Below are positions 48,436 to 60,900 of a stretch of DNA of 64,000 nt, piece by piece. This DNA is from Corydoras sp. C115 (taxonomy: Eukaryota; Chordata; Actinopteri; Siluriformes; Callichthyidae). The notes beneath the pieces are model-generated. The model did not search any database. It saw only the letters and a program-made list of their open reading frames with translations, and had not been told where the DNA came from. The position numbers were made by a program, and so were the translations under genes. Within the stretch, counting starts at the first letter, position 1. Every line of letters starts with the position of its first letter. The stretch lies in NCBI GenBank assembly GCA_019802505.1, contig JAFMOC010000103.1, positions 454,001-518,000 on the forward strand. Direction: 5' to 3'.

Positions 48436-48437
<2 letters not shown>

Positions 48438-48492
48438 TATAAGGTAATTAAGAGCATTCAATTTACCTTGAATCCATATTCTTTTGGTTTGT

Positions 48493-48670
48493 GGGCATGG
48501 TAGCCCAGTGGTTAGGGTGTTGAGCAAATAATCTGAAGGTTGTGGGTTTAAATCCCAGGACTACAGTTACCCATGTGGGTCCCTGAGCAAGACACTTAAC
48601 CCTAATTGCTCCAGAGATGCTGCGGCCAGCCCTGTAAGTCACTTTGGATAAAAGCGTCTGCTAAAATGAC
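48493..48670 (+). mobile_element. tRNA-derived SINE family B nested in another SINE
   Basis: Head GGGCATGGTAGCCCAGTGGTTAG, B box GTGGGTTTAAATCCCAGG, middle ATGTGGGTCCCTGAGCAA, end CTTTGGATAAAAGCGTCTGC. Flanking sequence on both sides belongs to the DANA-like SINE, so this insertion is the later event. Confidence 0.78.
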
Positions 48671-48990
48671 TACTGGAGGAAACACAGATTGGGATTCGAA
48701 CCAGGATCTCCATTGCTGAGAGTTAAACATGCTAACCACCATACCGCCAGGTTACATTTTACTGTCAGATCAATTTTTGAATAGGTTCATCGTCAGTAGT
48801 TGCATTTGGAATTTATATACCACTGATAACAACTAGCTACTTGCACTGTAAGAAGGAGCTGAACTGCTTTAACCAGAAAAACGTGTAACAAACGTTATGC
48901 TGGCCTTTATTTGCTTTTACTGACACTTTACGACCTTGTATTTTGCTTAACAAACCCATCAGTGCGAGTTCAAACTGGCTCGGTCTGAAC

Positions 48991-49005
48991 AGCGCCCTCT
49001 AGAGC
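48991..49005 (-). promoter_or_regulatory. CTCF-like motif near the kcnj9 promoter
   Basis: The minus-strand reading GCTCTAGAGGGCGCT matches 13 of 15 core positions. It faces the plus-strand motif at 47486. It is weaker than that one. Confidence 0.25.
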
Positions 49006-49019
49006 CACTGATTCCAATT

Positions 49020-49437
49020 GTCGGTGTTACACAGGCACAAGCCCGGCTTTAGCCGTCGTCACCTGCACTCCCTCAGTCGTGCTCGAGCTGTTCCCGTGTT
49101 CGCGTCTGCAGCGGACTCGCCTCCATATTAAAACCGCTGCCGGCGACGAACGCGAAGTGAATGCCAGGTTCTGCGTCCTGACATTAACACCGTGAAGACT
49201 ATTTTCGTGGCCTGTTACGTTTTTTTTTGTTTTCAGGAGAACGAGGACGCAGAGAGATGCTGTGCCGCTGTACACCGTCGACAGCTAACAGGCGCGTGAT
49301 GTGACTGCTGTGTAACCTCTGCACACAGATAATGAAGTGATGCTCGGTTTCCAAACCGACCCAAAGTACACCATTTAGAACATATTTTTGGGATAATAGG
49401 CAGTTGAAGTTGCTGTGTAAACGACACCCGAACGCAG
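49020..49437 (+). promoter_or_regulatory. CpG-rich probable promoter and non-coding first exon of kcnj9
   Basis: A local CpG island (CCCGGCTTTAGCCGTCGTC, CTGCCGGCGACGAACGCG, GGAGAACGAGGACGC) ends in the donor-like CGAACGCAG followed by GTGAGGAT at 49438. The nearest downstream plus-strand gene is kcnj9, whose coding exon is preceded by an acceptor (TTTCTCTACAG, ending 54844). A 5' UTR intron of about 5.4 kb is therefore likely. The link is inferred, not demonstrated. Confidence 0.45.
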
Positions 49438-50069
49438 GTGAGGATAACGCTTTTTTCCTCCGAAAAGGTAATAATTTATTAATGAGTCCTAAACGGGGGT
49501 GTGAATTCAGCCGCCTCCTGTTTATTTTGTGTGAATAATTTGTGAGCACAGGTGACAGCTTACTCAAGCGTACGCGACGTTTTATATCGGGGGTTATTTA
49601 CACAATACACACATTAGTTCGCGTTTGACTTTATTAACGTTTATATATTTTATAAACAGAACCATAAAGCGATACATGCACATTGCCTGGACCTTCATCA
49701 ATCTGTAACAGGCAGTTCAGTGAATGTATGTATGTTGTGTTTTTATTCCAGAAAATCTACATGTCCTTTAAATATTTTGCCTTCATTTAGTTTCTTAGTA
49801 CTTGAAAAGTTATTCTGACTTGCAGTCTTACCAAACGAGCAGGGTCTGTAAATATAATCTGTATTCTGATCTCGATCAAAAGCTAAACATATGGACACAC
49901 ACACATAACACACATCCACCCACACAACACACACTCACACACAACACCCTTAGGGCTAAATATGTGGCTAAGGTGGCAGTATTTGTGCTGAAATGTCAGT
50001 GTGTGTTTGCATCTTTGTGCGAATCTGACATTTTCTGATCTCAGAAGGCAATGTTTAGAACCCAAGGCC

Positions 50070-50117
<48 letters not shown>

Positions 50118-51457
50118 CACACACACACACCTTAATTGTCTTGCCCATTTTCTTTAATTAGAGCCTGCCTAATTCTGTTCCATTTAACATATTCCACATT
50201 TAGAATGATTGTGTGTGCACAACTGAAAGTGTTTTTCATATGTATATCAGTTAATTACCAAAATTAGAAAACGCCAGAGGATAGTTTGCACTCTTATCTT
50301 CCCATCTGCTGCTGCTTCTTATTTCATGTCTTCACACATCTCTATCTAACTAACCAAATTTACATACATAAAGTCAGTATCTGTTACAGATTTCGTGAGA
50401 GATGCTTAGATTATTTTAGGTATTGAGGATCCACTGATACAGACCTGAAAACCTCAAGATGCCGTTCTTTACCTCACATCTATTGATCCCACTGCTTGTT
50501 GTGTACATAGTATACACTTCCATTGTACACATACTGACTTGACAAAAGATGATTACATGGATAACATTTTTTGAGAATGGTATTACTGTGTGTTATTACT
50601 GTGATTTCAGGGGTCCTTAATAAGCAAATGGGGTTAAACTGTTGACCTGGAATGAATAATGCCTGGGAGAGTATTAACTAATTTTGGCAACTCATTTAGA
50701 AGACCAAAAATCTCCACTGACACCGCCGTTAGTTTGTTTGACTTAAGTGTAATCAAACAGGACCCAAAAGACCCAAAACAGGTCATATAAAACATTTACC
50801 CATTCTCATTTGTTTATTCTGGAAAACAATCCAATAATACATATCTATGAAAGTATGCCAATCTTTGAGATTAGTGGATAATTTGAAGGAGTCAGGGGTA
50901 AATGGACACATTTTATTTAAGCGACAGAGATTTATAAAAGTCTAATTAATAAAAAAACAAGTTTTTTGAAGTGTATCTTGGTGAGAACAATGAAGAATTT
51001 TTAGGATCTCAAAAGAAGAGTGTTAAAGTTCCATTAGGCTGGGAAAGTTAACAAAACCTTTAAAGATAATTTAAAAAAACTAATTTATAGTAATTGTTCC
51101 ATCAGTAAGGGCATGCTATCCTGAACAAGGTCCAGAATGAGATGAAGATTTAATGCTGCAATGCAGTGTTTTTCTTTCTTCTGACCTAACACATCTCATT
51201 TGCTCTCAGAATTCCACAAAACAACCTTCTGGCTTGTCCATGTGACCATTAGCAAAATGCAGACATGCAGCAATGTTCTTTTCAGAGAGAAGAGATCTTC
51301 CATTTGCAATGCTGCCATGCATACCATTGTTGTTCAGTGTTCTCCTGATGTTGGACTCATAAACATTAACATTAGACTTGAAAATGTTTTTTTGTTGCGT
51401 AGTAGTTGGAACCCTTGGCCCCTTTGTGACCTCTTGGAATATTACACGCTATGCTAT

Positions 51458-51644
51458 TCTCCTGTTTCTTTTCACAGTCCAAAAACATGGATTCAATGTC
51501 AATTGAATACTCTAATTTGCTCCATTTAGTGTGTGTGTGCGTCTGTGTGAGTGAGTGTGTGCCTAGCGAAGGATTGGTACCCTGTCCTGGGTGTATCTGC
51601 TCAACGCACAAAACGTTCTTTCTTGGATGGACATAGGACCCCCT
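51458..51644 (+). mobile_element. DANA-like SINE core fragment
   Basis: From TCCTGTTTCTTTTCACAGTCC through GGATTGGTACCCTGTCCTGG to TCTTGGATGGACATAGGACCC. The head is lost and the tail is replaced by a TA array. Confidence 0.7.
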
Positions 51645-51647
<3 letters not shown>

Positions 51648-51730
<83 letters not shown>

Positions 51731-51756
51731 GTACATGTGTGTGTGTGTGTGTGTGT
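51648..51756. repeat. (TA)n(GT)n compound microsatellite
   Basis: About 80 bp of TA followed by about 18 bp of GT, directly downstream of a truncated SINE. Confidence 0.95.
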
Positions 51757-52437
51757 TCATGTCTGTGTAAGATTTGTGTTGTCTGTGGGTTTCCTCAGGG
51801 AGTTCCAGTTTATTCTCCCCATGCAAGCGTGAATTTGTTTGCATGTCAACCTTTCATAGGACTGACAACTAGTTAGGGGTGTTTCACAGTTTTTGCTCCC
51901 TATAGAATTATTATTATTATTTTTTTTTTTGTAAAGTACAACACGTTCAGTTTTTGCGATCCACCAATGAGATAATGTCACTGTAACCATGGTGATGGAG
52001 CAGAATAGTGATTGCATACTTTTCTCAATGGTCTTGCTGACAGAGGTTGATCTGTTACTCCAAATCACAAGCTGGACAGCGAGAACACATGCTAGTTAAC
52101 CAAACAGTTAATTTTAAAAGGCTTGGGATGAGTGGAAAGTACATCAGTGATGTCTTTTGCATTAGATTATATAGGTTCAGTAGGTTTCCCTCCTTAATAA
52201 AAACAATAAGTGCTGTCTTGCCCATTTTCTTTTTCCTGATATGAGTGGTTGGTCTTCATGCTGGTTTTATTTCGGACATGTTTTATGGTTAGATGATTTA
52301 AACATTGTGATGCGGCCTAAGGCAGGACAAAATATGTTACCAATGCATGTTTGAACACATTTATCTAGCTGAACTATTTGAGCTAAATATAGAATCAAGC
52401 TGGACTTCGCTTCCACTCACACACTCACCCAAACACA

Positions 52438-52481
<44 letters not shown>

Positions 52482-52975
52482 AAACAGAAGGGATGTGGGC
52501 TAGAATAGGCACTGTGTACAAAATAGATATGAAAGGTATTCGTTATACGTAGTTGTTTGTATTGTGTAGATGAAAATCAAGTTATCAGAAGAGAGAAACT
52601 AATCCAATGACCTGGTAGGCTGCTTTTTTTTTTTTTTCATTATTATCATTCTTATCAGACTTAGTCTAATCTAAAAATAGAAAGGCATTGTGAATATTTT
52701 TTGTGTGATCATCAGATTATCAGCTATGTGCTTTGTAAAGGATAAAATGATGGTGGCATTTTTTTTGTCCTCTGAAACAAAGAAGGCTTTTTTTCATCCA
52801 GCTGATTATTTTCCAATAACTGCATGTCCTTGCTTTCCGTTGCTTATACCATAGACACACTGTATTTCATAAATTATACAAAAGAACACAGTGTATATTT
52901 ATATAAAAAACAAATATTTTTATAACTTAGATTGCAATGCTGCATCCTCTAAACTTTTACTGAATCTGTATTCAC

Positions 52976-53160
52976 CGTCCACTTTATTAGGTACACTTTG
53001 CTTAGAGCAGGTTGGACCTAATTTTGCTTTCAGGAATGCTTTAATTGTTAGTGGTATAGATTTATCAAAGTGGAGTGATTTTGATCCATATTGTCATGAT
53101 AACATGACAGTAATAACATGACAGGAATACTGTTGGTCGCACATCCATGATGTGAATCTC
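52976..53160 (+). mobile_element. Terminal fragment of a fish DNA-transposon-like repeat
   Basis: CACCGTCCACTTTATTAGGTACACTTTGCT followed by GGTTGGACCTAATTTTGCTTTCAGGA and CACATCCATGATGTGAATCTCC resembles the left end of a widespread fish repeat. The related end ACTTTATTAGGTACAC also occurs at 56832. The family name is not asserted. Confidence 0.5.
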
Positions 53161-54049
53161 CTCTTTCACCACTATCTACAAAGATGAATGCTTCAAGAAA
53201 TAGGAAAACAACCAACTTATTTTAGCACCTGTGACAAAGACATGTGGTAGAATTGCAGGGGTGGGTAGCTCTCAGCAAACAAAGCCAAATGTACCAGAAA
53301 AATATATGTTAGGTAATTTTTCGTCAGTCATTGCTTATGATAAAAATGGAATTACATATGCTTTTAAAATAAAGAAAAAGTAAATATAAAAAAAGTAAAA
53401 ATAAATAACAAAAAACTAACTTACCTATGTGTATAACACTTATGCTTGCCTCACCGTCTGTACTGTTGCATTTAGAATCCAGTGTGTATGTATGTATGTA
53501 TTCTAAAATGCATTACAAAGATCCACATGATAGGGATGATGGAAACACAACAATGCAAATACAAACAGAACACAAAAATAAACTTGATTTCTAATGGACA
53601 TTTGATAGGTTAAATTATACCCTTGTGTATTCCCTTAATTCCAATGTGATGTCCTGAATAGCCAGTTAAGGTCACGTCATGTCAGGAAGAAGTCTCTCAT
53701 GAGGCCCTCCATCCATCAGGCATGGCAAATTGTGTGTTTGGAGCACTGCGTGACACTTGACTTAGTCTGCTGAAATAGTGTGTTGCATTAAACAGCTGAG
53801 CCACTCAAGTGCTAAAAGTCATTTCAAATGTTTTAAATTGCAGTCTTAATTTGACTTCTTACAGATTTCTGTATTTCTGTTTTACTCTACTGTATTTTCT
53901 GTACTGTCTTTCACACATTCATTTTTATAAGACTCAATTAAATGGATGTTTTTTTTTAATTGGTCAAGGCACTTAAATTTTAGAGATTTCTGTATACTAC
54001 AAATTTTATTGTCAGAATATTGTCAGAAGTGTATTCACCTTCTGCAGCC

Positions 54050-54345
54050 ATTTATTCATTCATTATCCTCCACGGGGGAGGGGGGGTTTTCCCATGCCCA
54101 TCCAGGGGAAAATGTTTCAGAGACTGGGCACCCAAGACAGGGTCCTAATCTATCGCTGGGCACACACTCACACAGACACATAAACACACACTATATGGGA
54201 CAATTAAAGCATTTAATTTACCTTCAATCCGTGTTTTTGGACTGTGGGAGGAACCCAGAGGAAACCCAGAGGAAACTCCACCCAGATTAGTATTCGAACC
54301 TGGAATCTCAACCACTGAGAGGTGAACGTGTGAACCACTAAAGCA
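54050..54345 (-). mobile_element. DANA-like SINE, diverged
   Basis: TTTATTCATTCATTATCCTC to GTGAACCACTAAAGCACCG on the plus strand. The core is shortened (GAACCCAGAGGAAACCCAGA) and it carries a G-rich insert (GGGGGAGGGGGGG). Confidence 0.78.
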
Positions 54346-54485
54346 CCGTTTAGTGGGCAGACCCCTTTTGCAGCTATATGTAATTTATTTAAACACAGCA
54401 ACAATCGTAATACAAATCATAGAAAAAATATTACTGATCAAGGTGTGAGTAATGTACTGAAAATGTACAGTTTCTGCTATGTGGT

Positions 54486-54765
54486 GAGAACCAGGGGAGA
54501 ACGTTTCGGGCGCTGGGCAGATACACCCAGGACAGGGAGCCAATCTATCGCTGGGCACACACTCACACACACAGACACGCACACAAACACACTCTACATG
54601 GGGCAATTTGGAGAACTCATTTGACTTGATCCATGTTTTTGGATTGTGGGAGTAAACCGGAGAACCCGGAGGAAACCCACGCGGACACGGGGAGAACATG
54701 GATTCAAACCGGGAATCCCTAGCGCTGTGAGGCGAACGTGCTAACCACTAAGCCACCGTGTTGCC
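54486..54765 (-). mobile_element. 3'-truncated DANA-like SINE with target-site duplication
   Basis: The SINE starts at CCAGGGGAGAACGTTTCGGG and runs to the head complement AAGCCACCGTGTTGCC. The last 45 bp or so plus the tail are missing. A 12-bp repeat CTGCTATGTGGT flanks it at 54474-54485 and 54766-54777. Confidence 0.82.
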
Positions 54766-54972
54766 CTGCTATGTGGTAATCAAAATAATTATTCAATCTT
54801 ATTAATCAGAGTTCTTTTATGTTTTTTCTTTTGTTTCTCTACAGGAAGCAAGTTGACATCAATGAGCTTCTCCAACTGAAAATACTTTAGAGAGAAAATA
54901 TTATATTGGGACACAAAAGCACATTTACACTTACTATCATACACTTACTATTACAACAATCCACTTTAGAAG

Positions 54973-57900
54973 ATGGCACTGGAAAACTCCACATTTTCCA
55001 CTCGTCCTGAATCTCTCTCCTTACCAGTTCCTGAGAAAGGGGAGGATCCAGTTCAGGAGACCAAAGATGAATCTCAGCCTACCGGCTTAATTAGTGTATC
55101 TGAAGAACCTGGGCACGTGGTAACAACAGAGTCATCATCGCCCCCACAACCACCTGCCAATAACAACCTCACATTCCAGGACAAGATGGCTGCCAGGGAA
55201 GCACAGGCCAACCAACAGCGTAAAAAGATACAAGGGGTGGGGCAGGAGAGGGGAAAGTTTGGCTGGGGTAAGTGATTTAGCGTTATTTTTCATGGTATTA
55301 ATTTAATCCGTGTTTCTGCATCGTTGGTTTTGAGCATGTTCAAAGCAGTGAGGTCTCTTTCTAGTTGTCGATGAGGAAATTGTTATAATTAATACAGTGA
55401 CTGAAGATATGCATTAGCTTTTGCTTTCTGCAGTCCTGACATAAATGTTATCTTCTTTTTTATTGTTCTATTTACAGAAAAAGACATCTTGTCCAGAAGT
55501 GTTTAAATTTTCACATGCCACTGTCAAAAAATATGAGCTGGTACATTAAACTTACACTAAAATTAGATTGTGTCAATATGTTACCAATTCACTTGTCACT
55601 CTTCCACTTCTGGAGTTGTGTTGCATTGGAAAATAAAATAACCAACATTTGTTCTGTGGTATTTTTATTCTGGATTAGATGTAATTTTTGCATGGGAGTA
55701 TAAGCATTGGTTTCTAGGCAACATTAGAGGAAAAGATAGGCTATGAAAATGATTATATATGTACAGTTTTTGTTTTTAATCCTATTTATATTTCCATTTA
55801 TGATATATGCCTTAAATAGTACATTTTCATGTTTGCACTTCTCTAGGCTGTGTTGTTTTTAATAATAGGATTATGTATGAGCATGATAATTGTTCCAGCA
55901 TCTCTGGGCATTGTAGTGCGGGACTCAAAATGTCTGCTGGGATGCTTAGATTTGATGGCAGCTCACAATAATGATGTCTTTTCTATCCAAACGTATAATC
56001 TTTAAGAACAGCTCAGTCAATGTTAGATGAAGATAGGTGTAACACAAATGGCACACCATTGAGAAGTTGTTTCCAGATCTATAAAGCACTGCCTGAGTTC
56101 TGATTAATTACAGAGGTTTTTTAGGACGATGTTTGTCATACAGCATGTGCCAAAGATTATAATTAATCATTTTGCTGCATGTTTATTTAAATGTTTTGAC
56201 AAAATGGTTGAACATTCTTTATTTAAAATGTACTTTACCATTCAAAAGTCAAACCTTTTTTATTGTCAAGGAATACTTTATGATGTTTTAAATATTCTTT
56301 TGTTATTTAAATATCTATTAAAAATATATTAAACTGAAGTGTCAGAAAAGCTGATACAGACGAGTCTATTCAACATACATAAGAATGCCACTTATGCCAC
56401 TGGTTGCATCCACCCATGTGTATATAAAGCAATAAACACCCATTAAAACTGTGAGAGCTGCAGGACAATGGCAAGTTGTGTTTGGACTGTTTTGCACAAA
56501 GTGTTTATTGCCCAAAGAGTATTTGGAGTCTATACTCTTTTGTGGAGTGTGGAGTCTATACTCTTTTGTTTTTCTGTAGTCTTCTGTCAGTCTTTTGCTC
56601 TTCAGTTTATACATCTGAGGCAGTGGCATAGCGGAACAAAAGATGCTTGGGGTGGGGGTGTAGGGGTGGGACTGGCGACAATAGGCATCCTATATAAGGT
56701 GGCGCGAGACATACTGCATGAAGAGAGTTTGCAGAGGTGACAGAAATGTGGCATCGGCGGCAGAGAGATAAGCCAGCATGTAATGTATTATTCACCTTAG
56801 ATATTACATATTACACCCTATACCTCGAAAGAACTTTATTAGGTACACTATATTAATACTAATGGGTAGTTCTTATTTTGCAATTTTTGGACAGTTTTAC
56901 ATATTTGTCCAATGGTTATTAGAGTTACTATAGACTTTTTGTCGACTTTGTTTTGTCGATATTCACTTATGACCTTTCTCGTCACCATGGTGTTCTGAAC
57001 AGAACTTCTACAGAAATGTCTGCAAAATTTTTCTTTATTCGGGCTGAACACTTGAGTCTGCTGAACATGAAATCCCAGGAGATCATCAGTTATAGAACTA
57101 CTCAAATCAATCTGTCTGGCAGACAATCATGCCGCAATCAAAATGACTGCGATCACACTTTTTCCTCATCCTGAGGGTGGATGTGAACATTACCTAAATT
57201 GCAGGAACGTGCTATTGCACAGGTGTTCCCAATAATGTGCTTGGTACGTGTGTGTGTTGCCGTGACTTGCAGCATACCTGTTATAAAAATGACATAAAGA
57301 CCACAGGAAGCAAAATTATTTATATTGCACAAAATTTACAGCGTACGAACAGTGTACTAAGAGGTGAGCAATCTACTTTTTCTTCTACTTGGTAATTACT
57401 TCCTTCAATTTAACAATTGAAAAAAAATCAAACTCATTGCTTTTATGCAAAACAACGACTGGAGTGCTGCGCAGTTTGATCACTTTTCCCCATCTGCTCC
57501 CTGCATCCAAATCAGCCCTTGTATATTCATAATCAATAGACATTGCCTATTTTCTACATCTTACAATTCTGATTGCTGCCAGTGCTGCTGTACCACAGTA
57601 CTTTGCTGCATCAGCCATCTAGTAAAATTTATATTGCATATTATAATGCTAATGGCTCCTCCTCTTCAATTGCACTTTTAGTGAGTCATAGAGACTGCAG
57701 ATGTTACATCATCAGAGTATTGATAGCACACTCATTTTCACTTAGCTTCCTGGTGTGAACATAATGGTTATTTTTGAGCAGACAAAATTAATAATTTAAT
57801 TTATTAATTTAATAACTAAGGCCAAATCCACAACAAATACATGGAACAATGCAAAACAGCAGCAACGAAGTTCAGAATGTACAGCATTTATACTGTAAAG

Positions 57901-60900
57901 GTGCAAAGTGTAGCATTTAAAAGGATCTGAAGCCGGATAAGGAATTCAATATTATGTTTTTGTTTGTGTATAATTATCTGTATATTATCTATAGTTTTTA
58001 CTTTAGCTTAGCTTTTTATGTCTACAACAAAGCGGGTTATCTTCTGGGTGGCTGTTGCGTTAACCTGTCATGTCATGTTAACCTACAGTAGCCACATTGC
58101 TGCGGCTGTGCAATGTGCCTGTATTTGCAACCTGCTAATAATTCTCATATACAGCTTTTTAAACATTAAAGGTTAAATTTATGCATAGTTCTTAGCTGCA
58201 CCCATCTCTCTTTCTTTTCTCTCTTGGTTTTCTTGTTTTATATACTATTTTCCTATAACACATGGTCACTCTCTCCTCAGCACGTAACAAGCGTAAGAGA
58301 CAGCGCTATGTGGACAAGAATGGGCGCTGTAATGTGCAGCATGGTAACATGCGAGAAACCTACCGCTACCTGACTGACATTTTTACCACATTGGTGGATC
58401 TGAATTGGCGCTGTTCACTCTTTGTTTTTGTAATGGCCTACGCCGTAACCTGGCTCTTTTTTGGCGCTATCTGGTATCTTATTGCATACTGCAGGTGTGT
58501 ACACATTTATTGTAATTCCGTACTTTACACACACACACACACACACACGCATAATGCATGAGAGGGCATGCAATATTATAATGCATGAGAGGGCATGCAT
58601 TATTGTGAATAAATCACCGGAAAGAAGTGTTGTTAGGCACGAGGCATAGCGGAGTACAGTTACACCTTTTCATTCATTATCTCCCGCTTTATCCTCTATT
58701 AGGGTCGCGGTGGGGTTCCCCATGCCCATCCAGGGGAGAACATCTCGGGCGCTGGGCAGATAGACCCAGGACAGGGCGCCAATCCATCGCTGGGCACACA
58801 CTCACTCAGACAGACACACTCTATATGGGGCAATTTTGAGAATTCAATTAACTTGATCCATATTTTTGGACTGTGGGAGGAAACCGGAGAAACGCAGACA
58901 CGGGGACACGGGGAGAACATGGAAACTCCACCCAGATGGGGATTCGAACCGGGAATCCCTAGCGCTGAGAGGCGAACGTGCTAACCACTAAGCCACCGTG
59001 CCGCCCAGTTACACCTTGTGCCTTAAAATTTACTATCATAAAAAAAAGTAATTAAAAACAACTTTACATTTATGTGCATGCTGCTCGCTGATCGACAGGT
59101 TTCCAGTTTCTCTAACAATCAAATACTGCACTAATGGCCAAATTACAGAAAACAGTTTCTGAAAAAAATGCATTGTATATCATGCCTTGATACAAATGTG
59201 AAGTGGTCAGAGGTGTGTGTTTTTGTCAAAAATGTCACGGCTGAACAAACGGCTCAGCCAATCAGATCTACCCGTTTTTTAAAAATATTTACACACACCT
59301 GCACATAACAGTAATGGCATGTACTCTTATACCCACCTGAGATTAGCCTACTGTCATCTGAGTGGGTAGGTGCTAGAGAACAAATAAAAAGAGCACTCCC
59401 ACTCTTTCATGCACTTACTAAATCTAACTATTCAGCATCCACAAGGAAATCCCTCACTGACAAAGTATTGTTAGAATGAGAATTGATACCAAATGTTTGT
59501 TAAATATAATAAAATGTTTCTGAGTTTATTCCTTAGTCATTTCCTTTGTTTACTACATACTACACAGTAAGTAAAAAGCCATTGTTTTAACAATTGTTGT
59601 TTTTTTCTTCACTTTGTTCTTAGGGGAGACCTGGATCACTTAGAGGATGAGACATGGACACCATGTGTGAATAATGTGAATGGGTTTATCTCTGCATTTC
59701 TCTTCTCTATTGAGACAGAGACAACCATTGGCTATGGCCATCGTGTTATCACAGACCAATGTCCTGTAGGCACCATGCTTCTGCTGCTTCAAGCCATACT
59801 GGGCTCGATGGTCAATGCTTTTATGGTAGGAAGCCATCAGTTTTATGTATTTGATTAAGTTTGCTGTTTACTTTTTATTTTAGGGATATATTGTAACGGG
59901 CTTCACAGGAGAATAGTGTATAATAGTGAATAGCTGCCTTTCAGCCCTGGGGATCCAGGTTTGAATTCCAATCACTCTAAAGTCATGTATAACGCCTAAC
60001 AGAAGATTAAAAGATCCTATAGTTGTGATAATGGAGCCATCTTCTACATGGATGTCATGAAAACTCCTGTAGGTGTAATGTGTAGGTGTTAGGATACTTT
60101 CATCTATATAGTGTATGTATATGCACTGGCTGTAATTACCAACCAAGACTTGTTCACAAGTACCTCTGACGTTGGCTTTATAGTTTTATATGAATAAGAG
60201 AAGTATTGGAAGTATTTTCATCCCTCTGCAGTAACACCAGAGCGTTGTATACATGTGTTTTTTCAGACAAAGTTAAATGAGTCATCCTTTGAAGAGATGT
60301 TGTTGCCCACTCTCCCTTACTTTTCTGGTTTTACATCTTACCTGATCTCACCCTTTTATGCTCTTTATCAGATGCTTCTTCAGAAGCAAATGCACACTTA
60401 TGATACTTAAATTACCCTTTGAAACTGATTTTACATTAGCATCATTAATAAGTCTTGTTTTGTATTATAAGGAGGACAGGTTCATTTGGTCTGTGTGTGT
60501 GTGTCTGTGTGTAAGAGAGTGCGATAGAAAAAAAAAAACTCAATTTATCTTGCTCTAAATGTCCTGATTACAATTAAACCCTTAGGCTGTGTTTCACCCA
60601 TATATTTTTGGGACATTCTCAGAATTATAAATATATATACTTGGCTGATAATAGTGAATTACATTTACTTTGCTACTGCTGCCATCAGATTGCAGTGAGT
60701 CACTTAGTCTGTTTCATTTGTTTCGTGTTATGTCCTCCCCGTTTTACAGGTTGGGTGCATGTTTGTGAAGATCTCGCAGCCAAACAAACGAGCAGAAACC
60801 TTGGTGTTTTCTCGAAATGCTGTGATCTCCCTGCGGGATGATAAATTGTGCCTGATGTTCCGGGTTGGTGATTTGAGATCTTCGCATATTGTGGGTGCCA

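Larger units (their letters stand above)
48203..48750 (-). mobile_element. DANA-like SINE split by a younger SINE
   Basis: The minus-strand SINE runs from TTCATTCATTATCTACTGCT (48209) to CCATATTCTTTTGGTTTGTG (about 48490) and resumes at CTGGAGGAAACACAGATTGG (48673) to CTAACCACCATACCGCC (about 48748). The SINE family B copy at 48493-48670 interrupts it. Its internal ACAC stretch has grown into a long CA array (48351-48435). Confidence 0.82.
49438..54844 (+). other. Probable kcnj9 5' UTR intron
   Basis: It contains CA arrays at 50074-50130 and 52436-52480, a SINE core fragment at 51458-51644 running into a TA/GT array at 51648-51756, a terminal piece of a DNA element at 52976-53160, and two minus-strand SINEs at 54050-54345 and 54486-54765. 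A weak dispersed-repeat resemblance (TTCTCCTGATGTTGGACTCATAAAC) is seen near 51340-51370. No coding exon was recognised. Confidence 0.55.

Noticed and set aside
49199..49567. 122-residue minus-strand ORF at the CpG-rich zone
   Set aside because: It overlaps the probable kcnj9 promoter and first exon on the other strand and shows no family resemblance; GC-rich sequence lengthens chance ORFs.
55441..55510. Alternative second exon after kcnj9 exon 1 (AAAGACATCTTGTCC)
   Set aside because: A TTTACAG acceptor is present, but the frame reaches a stop after a few codons and the result would lack the channel; at most a rare truncated transcript.
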